The notes beneath the pieces are model-generated. The model worked only from the letters and a program-made list of their open reading frames with translations, made no database searches and was not told where the DNA came from. This document shows, piece after piece, positions 55,401-61,400 of a stretch of 64,000 nucleotides of DNA (position 1 is its first letter; the number at the start of each line of letters is the position of its first letter). The position numbers were made by a program, and so were the translations under genes. Source of the stretch: Patiria miniata (Eukaryota > Echinodermata > Asteroidea > Valvatida > Asterinidae). Location: the NCBI RefSeq assembly GCF_015706575.1, contig NW_024037047.1, positions 3,848,632-3,912,631 on the forward strand, read 5' to 3'.

Positions 55401-58400
55401 ATTTTTTGCATGTGACGTATTCACTTCGGTACTCCCTAATTACCTCTTTTTTGTTTTACAAACAAAATCTACCGCTCTAAGAAATACATCCCTCAAATCA
55501 AAATCCCCACTTTTGTTCCGAATACACAATTCTGTGGATAGAACCTGTGAAGTTTCCACGAATATACATGTGCATGAACAGTACACTTAGATGGCACTTC
55601 AAGCGTAACACCTGTTGTGAGAGCTGCGTTGCAAGGACACATTGCGTGAGTGCACAGATTCATACATTTATTTTCAAGTAAACTTGAAACCTCAATCCTG
55701 ATTGGTCAATCCATGGCAACAAGCCATGCTACATACATGTATAACCATGTAGCATGGCCAAGGTCCATACCGCACTCTGCGTATTGTGCTCATCTAAGAT
55801 GTGTGCGCCATTCCGTACAACAGGCACTTGTAATAGGATAAACGCTGAAAAGTTTGTGTATAGCGTGCGCATTCCATCTTTACTTTGTGTCAAGTTTGCT
55901 TTAAAATATATTTGTTGTCCCACTCGCGCTCGCACTGCATCCCACATATTCGGTTTTGTGGTATGTAGGACTTAGAGGCACTAAATTATTGCGTGTTCCA
56001 CTCGCGCTCGCGGGATAACTAATAGTATATGTACAATAAATTGTATTATAATTTATATCAGGTTTCCAGCGGTAAAAATAAATCTGTGTATTGTATGCTT
56101 TCATAAAAAGTACCCGGTTTACTGCAATGACATTATAATTGCAGTCATTCGGGCATTTTCGCTGGTTCCCGCACAATAAAAACCACAGAAAGTCACAGTT
56201 GTCAACCACTCAACACAGCGTACTGGTGGTCACGAACACGGTACACGCTGCGGACATGCAGTGCGCATGCAACACGCAGAAGGCCAGGTATACGCGCATT
56301 GTTGTGAACAATATCACAGTGGCAGCTTCAAATAGTTTATGACGAAAAAAAAAAGAAATGAGGACAGTGCCTTGAATTGTATTTCTTTCGGATCAAGTCA
56401 GCCTGATATAAATAAATAATAATAATATTGGATGGCTTTTTTCGGTGGATACAAGAATACATTGCGCTCGCTATGATTGTGCAATATATTTTTGTATCCA
56501 CCTCAAAGCCATCCAATATTATATAATCATACATTGTTTTGTAAATGTGAAAAACCCCTATATGGTTTTTGCACTACCTAGCACCAGGAATATGGCGGCA
56601 ATTCATTCAAGCACATGCCCCTCCTAACTTTCTTTGTCGGAGGGTACCTGGGCACAGAAACCATACCTCTTTCTGGAGCACTCTTTGGAGGAAGCTGAGA
56701 CGCCAAGGAGAATAAATGGAATCCTCCAGCCTGGACGATGTCATCGCTTCTGAAAGCAATTTGGACCTCATTGCCATCAGACGTCCAAGTGAAAGGAGGC
56801 ATGGTGCCACAGAAACGATCCGTCCGCCCGGTTGTCAGGTCAGTAAACTGCAAGTTAAATCAGGGATTGGTTGCTGGTCTCAAAAATATAACTGTCCTTT
56901 AACCCTTGTACTTTTGAGGCCTTTTCACACTATCTCCGTTTCGAACCGTGTTGAAACCTACCCGGATCCAACCCGGTTCAGCCCGAGTATTTTTCGACAC
57001 GGATCGGAGAGACGCGACGTTCACACTGTCCTTTACGGGAACGGCCGCTACGTGAACCGTGTAACGTTCAATCCGGCTACGGCCCCTGTGAATTCACACT
57101 ACAAATTCTCGACACGGATCGCATTCGGCACAGGGCGCTGCGATGATTTTCTCAATCCCATAATGCATTGCGACGCACGCGGCTGCTGCGCGCACGAGGC
57201 TTACGGACAGGCCGGTGTTCAGCGTGAATTTACTACTCTGTGAAATACGGACTCATTGGTAGTATTGCGCATGCCTATTAGGAGAAGGACCTGTCACGTG
57301 AAAGGGTTTGGCCAATAATAAGAGAGTAAAGGAATCCGATTTGGGAGTCCGATTTTTGTACGACACCAGCGCAGCTGTGTGCAATATTTCCAAAATGGCT
57401 CCGGTCATTTCGTTAGACGATTCGTTCTATTTAACATTAGAAATGTACATTTTTGGGGTACATTTTGCAGACCTAATACAAGCCCAGACTCGGTAAAGGA
57501 TGCTCCATACACCGATACATTATTGGATGATAATTAGGGAGCAATTGTTTCGTGATCGGTGTTGTGACGGCGATAGTGGTGGAGGGAAATATTATGCACG
57601 GCGTGTCAGATTTTCGGTAAAATGTCGGCCTCAACTCAACACGGATCGGCCGTGAGTGACTCAACCCCGGGCGGTTCACACTATCACTTTGGACACGGTT
57701 CAGGCCGAAAAATGCAATTTCGATCCGGGTTGAGATTTTCAACCCTGGTCCCTCCCAGGGTTGATTTCGATCCGGCTAGAGCACGCTACCCGGGTCGGAA
57801 CCGGGTTGAAATGTTAGAAGTGGGAAAAGGGTTGAAAAAAATCTCGGGGTTGGAACCGGTTCCAACCCGGAGATTTTGGACAGTGTGAAAAGGCCTTAAG
57901 TGTAGTTTATTGCAAGTCAGTTGTGCATGCCAAAGCTCTCCAGCAGAAGTGCATTGGAGGATTCTTTGACTCACCAGCAAAGGATTTTACCACAGACATG
58001 ACAGACTTGTTTACTTTGGTCTCATTGTTTATTGCTGACCAAAGAGTTTCCTCACAGCATGGCCAAGCTTTCTGTCAATACCCTTTGGCAGTTCTTGGAA
58101 TGTACTGTGGTTCACTCCCAAAGATATTGGAGGGCTGTGCAAAAACATGGATGTCACTTTTTTTTCAAATACTGAAGTGATGTGGAATTCAGGAAGAGCA
58201 AAGGGTTAATATGGAAAGTTCATACTTCATGCGAATGGGATGCGAATTTGACATCACAAAGCATTCGTTGCGAAATTCACTGGAGTGGAATGTGTTCAAA
58301 TTTTGCAAATTCACAGTACGAAAACTTGCCCTGTGTCACAAATTCGTGTTCGCATTCGTTTGTATGCCAAGTATTGCCGTTCTTAACTCTGTCGGTATTT

Positions 58401-61400
58401 GTGATAGGGAACTTCCTGGATGCTTCCTTTAATATCCACCATTGTGCACAAAACCAATGGTTCATTCTCTGAACCTAAACCTTTCAAGGGGGTATAGAGC
58501 TCTCTAGCACTCCTGCCTACATCCAGGTACTGGAGCAGCAGCATCACCATTGTTTTAGACAGAGATCACATAGCGCCGCTAGCAGTAGGTAGAAGACAAG
58601 CCTTTGATGAATGGCAAAATCTTTGAGAAACATGCAGAGCCAACACACAATGCTGTGTCTGTTGGCACAATAATGACAACTGCACACGCACAGCTGGTGA
58701 CCATTATGCCATTTTTTGATGAAGAATTTGCAGTTATTTTACGTGCAAAAAAGCCATGATGTCTAGTTTTACAACACTAGACATGTTTGCTAACAAAACG
58801 CTTGCCTATGCAATGGTGACCGATCACTGGGAAACCGGATGGTCACATGGTACTTTGACATCATTCCATCGGAACCTATAGAGCAACTAAACATGTAAAG
58901 TGACTTAACTATTCCTCAATTGTATGGATCCTCAAGAACCAGCTGGTAGATTTTGAAGGATGTGGGAGGCTTAAAGTTTATATAGAATCTGATCAAACGA
59001 TAACAAAGCTAGTTCAGATAACCAAAGAACAAAACCCCAAATCTTCAAATCTTCACATGGGGAATTGTGATTGGCATCTTTACATTAAACCGAAAACTCT
59101 CATGGTTGCATTCAAATTCCAGAAAGAAAAAAAAAATTCTTGGTTAAAACAAGTATTGACGTGCACCTTAACCACATATTTGCAAACTTTATCTCACCTG
59201 CAGAGAATCTTTTTCGCATTCATCTGACTCCTCAAGGTCAAAGGTCGAAACCTCAAAGATGACATAAGTATCAAGCTCCTGGTGTATCGTCAAGTAGCAC
59301 TCACTGTTGCTAGGATACGACTGGGGATAGAGACTGGTGGTGATCTCTCCTGCTGTTTCCTCATTTTCAGTAATCACCAAGCAATCTTTGGAGGTTCAAA
59401 GGAAATAACGAATCTCGTGTGAGGTTTAATAAATCATTTTCATAGAGGTTTGACTAAACTGTTTTAAAACTGTCAACAACCCCAAACACAGGGTGTTTGT
59501 CACTTACAGAGTATCAAGCCTTGTGGCCATGCAAGTCTCAGAGGTATTACTCACAGAGAAGTTTGGTTTCAGAGGTTCAATTCAACCTCAAGAAGTTCTC
59601 ATGAGAATATTATATGTTCCTGGCTCAGGGTGTTTCACTCTTGCAGAGAATCAAGTCTGTGTAGGCTTGGTTTCATAAGGTTCAATTAAACACATTGTGT
59701 TTGTAGTTTACAGACTATTGAGCCTTGTAGCAAACCTCAGAGGTATCACTTACAAAGAGGTTTGGTTTGATGTCTTTAAATGAGGTTCAGTTATAAACCT
59801 CAAGAAGATCTCATGAGAACATACATGTGCCTGGCACAGGGTGTTTCTCGCTTGCAGAGAATCGAGTCTCATTACCAGTGTAAACCTCATCACGTAATAG
59901 GTTTGGTTTCATAAGGTTCAATCAAACCTGAAGAGGATAACAGGTGAACCTGCTTGCTTAGGATGTTTGTCACTTACAGAGTACCAGACCTTATAGCAAG
60001 TGTCAGCCCCAGAAACATCAGTCACAAGTGCAGAAATTCTATTTAATGTCTTTAAATGGCGTTCCATTAAACCTCAAGAAGACTGTAGGTGAACAAACCT
60101 GGTTTGGGCTACAGAGTTCTGAGCCTGATAGCCAGTGTACACCTCAAAGGTTTTACTCACAGTGAGGTTTGTTTTAACGCCTTTAAATGAGGTTCAATCT
60201 AACCTCACGAATACACGTGTGTCTTATGAGACATACCTGGTTCGGGATGCTTGTCGCTCACGGAGTACCGAGCCTCATAGCCAGTGTAAGCCTCTGAGTT
60301 ATCACTCACAAACACAATGAGAACCTCATTGCTGTCCGAGGTCCAAGCAAACGGCTGTCGCATCCCGCAGAAGACATCAGCCCGATCTGTCGTGACATCA
60401 ACAATCTGAAATACATTAAAAATAAATGCTGAAACCACCATTTTTAACCGTCTTAACTAATTGTATTGTACAACAGAAGTATACTCAATACAAACAAGCA
60501 CATTTTCATATTGATTTTCTTTATTGGATTTTTTTTATTGGAAGCTAACAAGTCACGTTGTTATGCACAATAGGCTAATTGCATTAACCCTAATCCTCCA
60601 GGGTATTTTGGCTAGAACCCTGCTTAAGGCAGCAACATGCAACACTTGTCAAAATGACAAGCCTGCACAGTGTAGCAAGATCCATCGGGTCAAAAGTCTC
60701 ATGCCAAACTGCCTCAGAGTCTGTGGTCACCGAATGCAGCAGGATTCAGCTGTGGCATTGTTCAATGGAACTAGCTTAGTTCTCATCGTCTCATTGTCGT
60801 CTATGCGCTGGTATTAATAGCTGAATGCATCAGATTTGTGCACCAGACATTTGCCAGACCTTTGCACCTGATGCACTGTGTAGCGTCTGGCAGGCTTAGG
60901 GTAAGGGTTAGGTACTGCTTACAGAATTCTGAGCAATTTTTTCAAATCAATTCAAATAAGTCATCAATTTATTAAACAACGTTGATAACTTTATTGAAGG
61001 AAGATTCTGGGAAAGTACAAAAATGTAGTTACTGAATTCTGCTTGCAAATAATACCTGATACAATGAGCCTACATGTACTGTGGATAAATTTGCTCGTAT
61101 TATGCTACACATTTAATGACATTACTCATAACAAAACCAAATTTCGACCATACCATCAGGTGGTCAAACTGGCATGTCTCCATTGGTTCTCCGTTCTGTT
61201 TGTTCGAGGGCTCAATCATAAACTCCCGGAAGGCAACCGTGATGACTTGACCAGGGTCTACCATGATGATGGTGCGGCAGTAGGCGTTGTCTGGGTAAGA
61301 CTCGGGATGTCCAGGCGAAGCGATAACCCCCTCGGTAGAATCATGGATGAACTGGCTACAATCTAACCAGGAACAAAGATTGAATGCCATGATCTGGTAG

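Noticed and set aside
56716..57243. 175-codon plus-strand open frame
   Set aside because: It runs antisense to a CUB exon and then into a GC-rich inverted-repeat element; no family resemblance.
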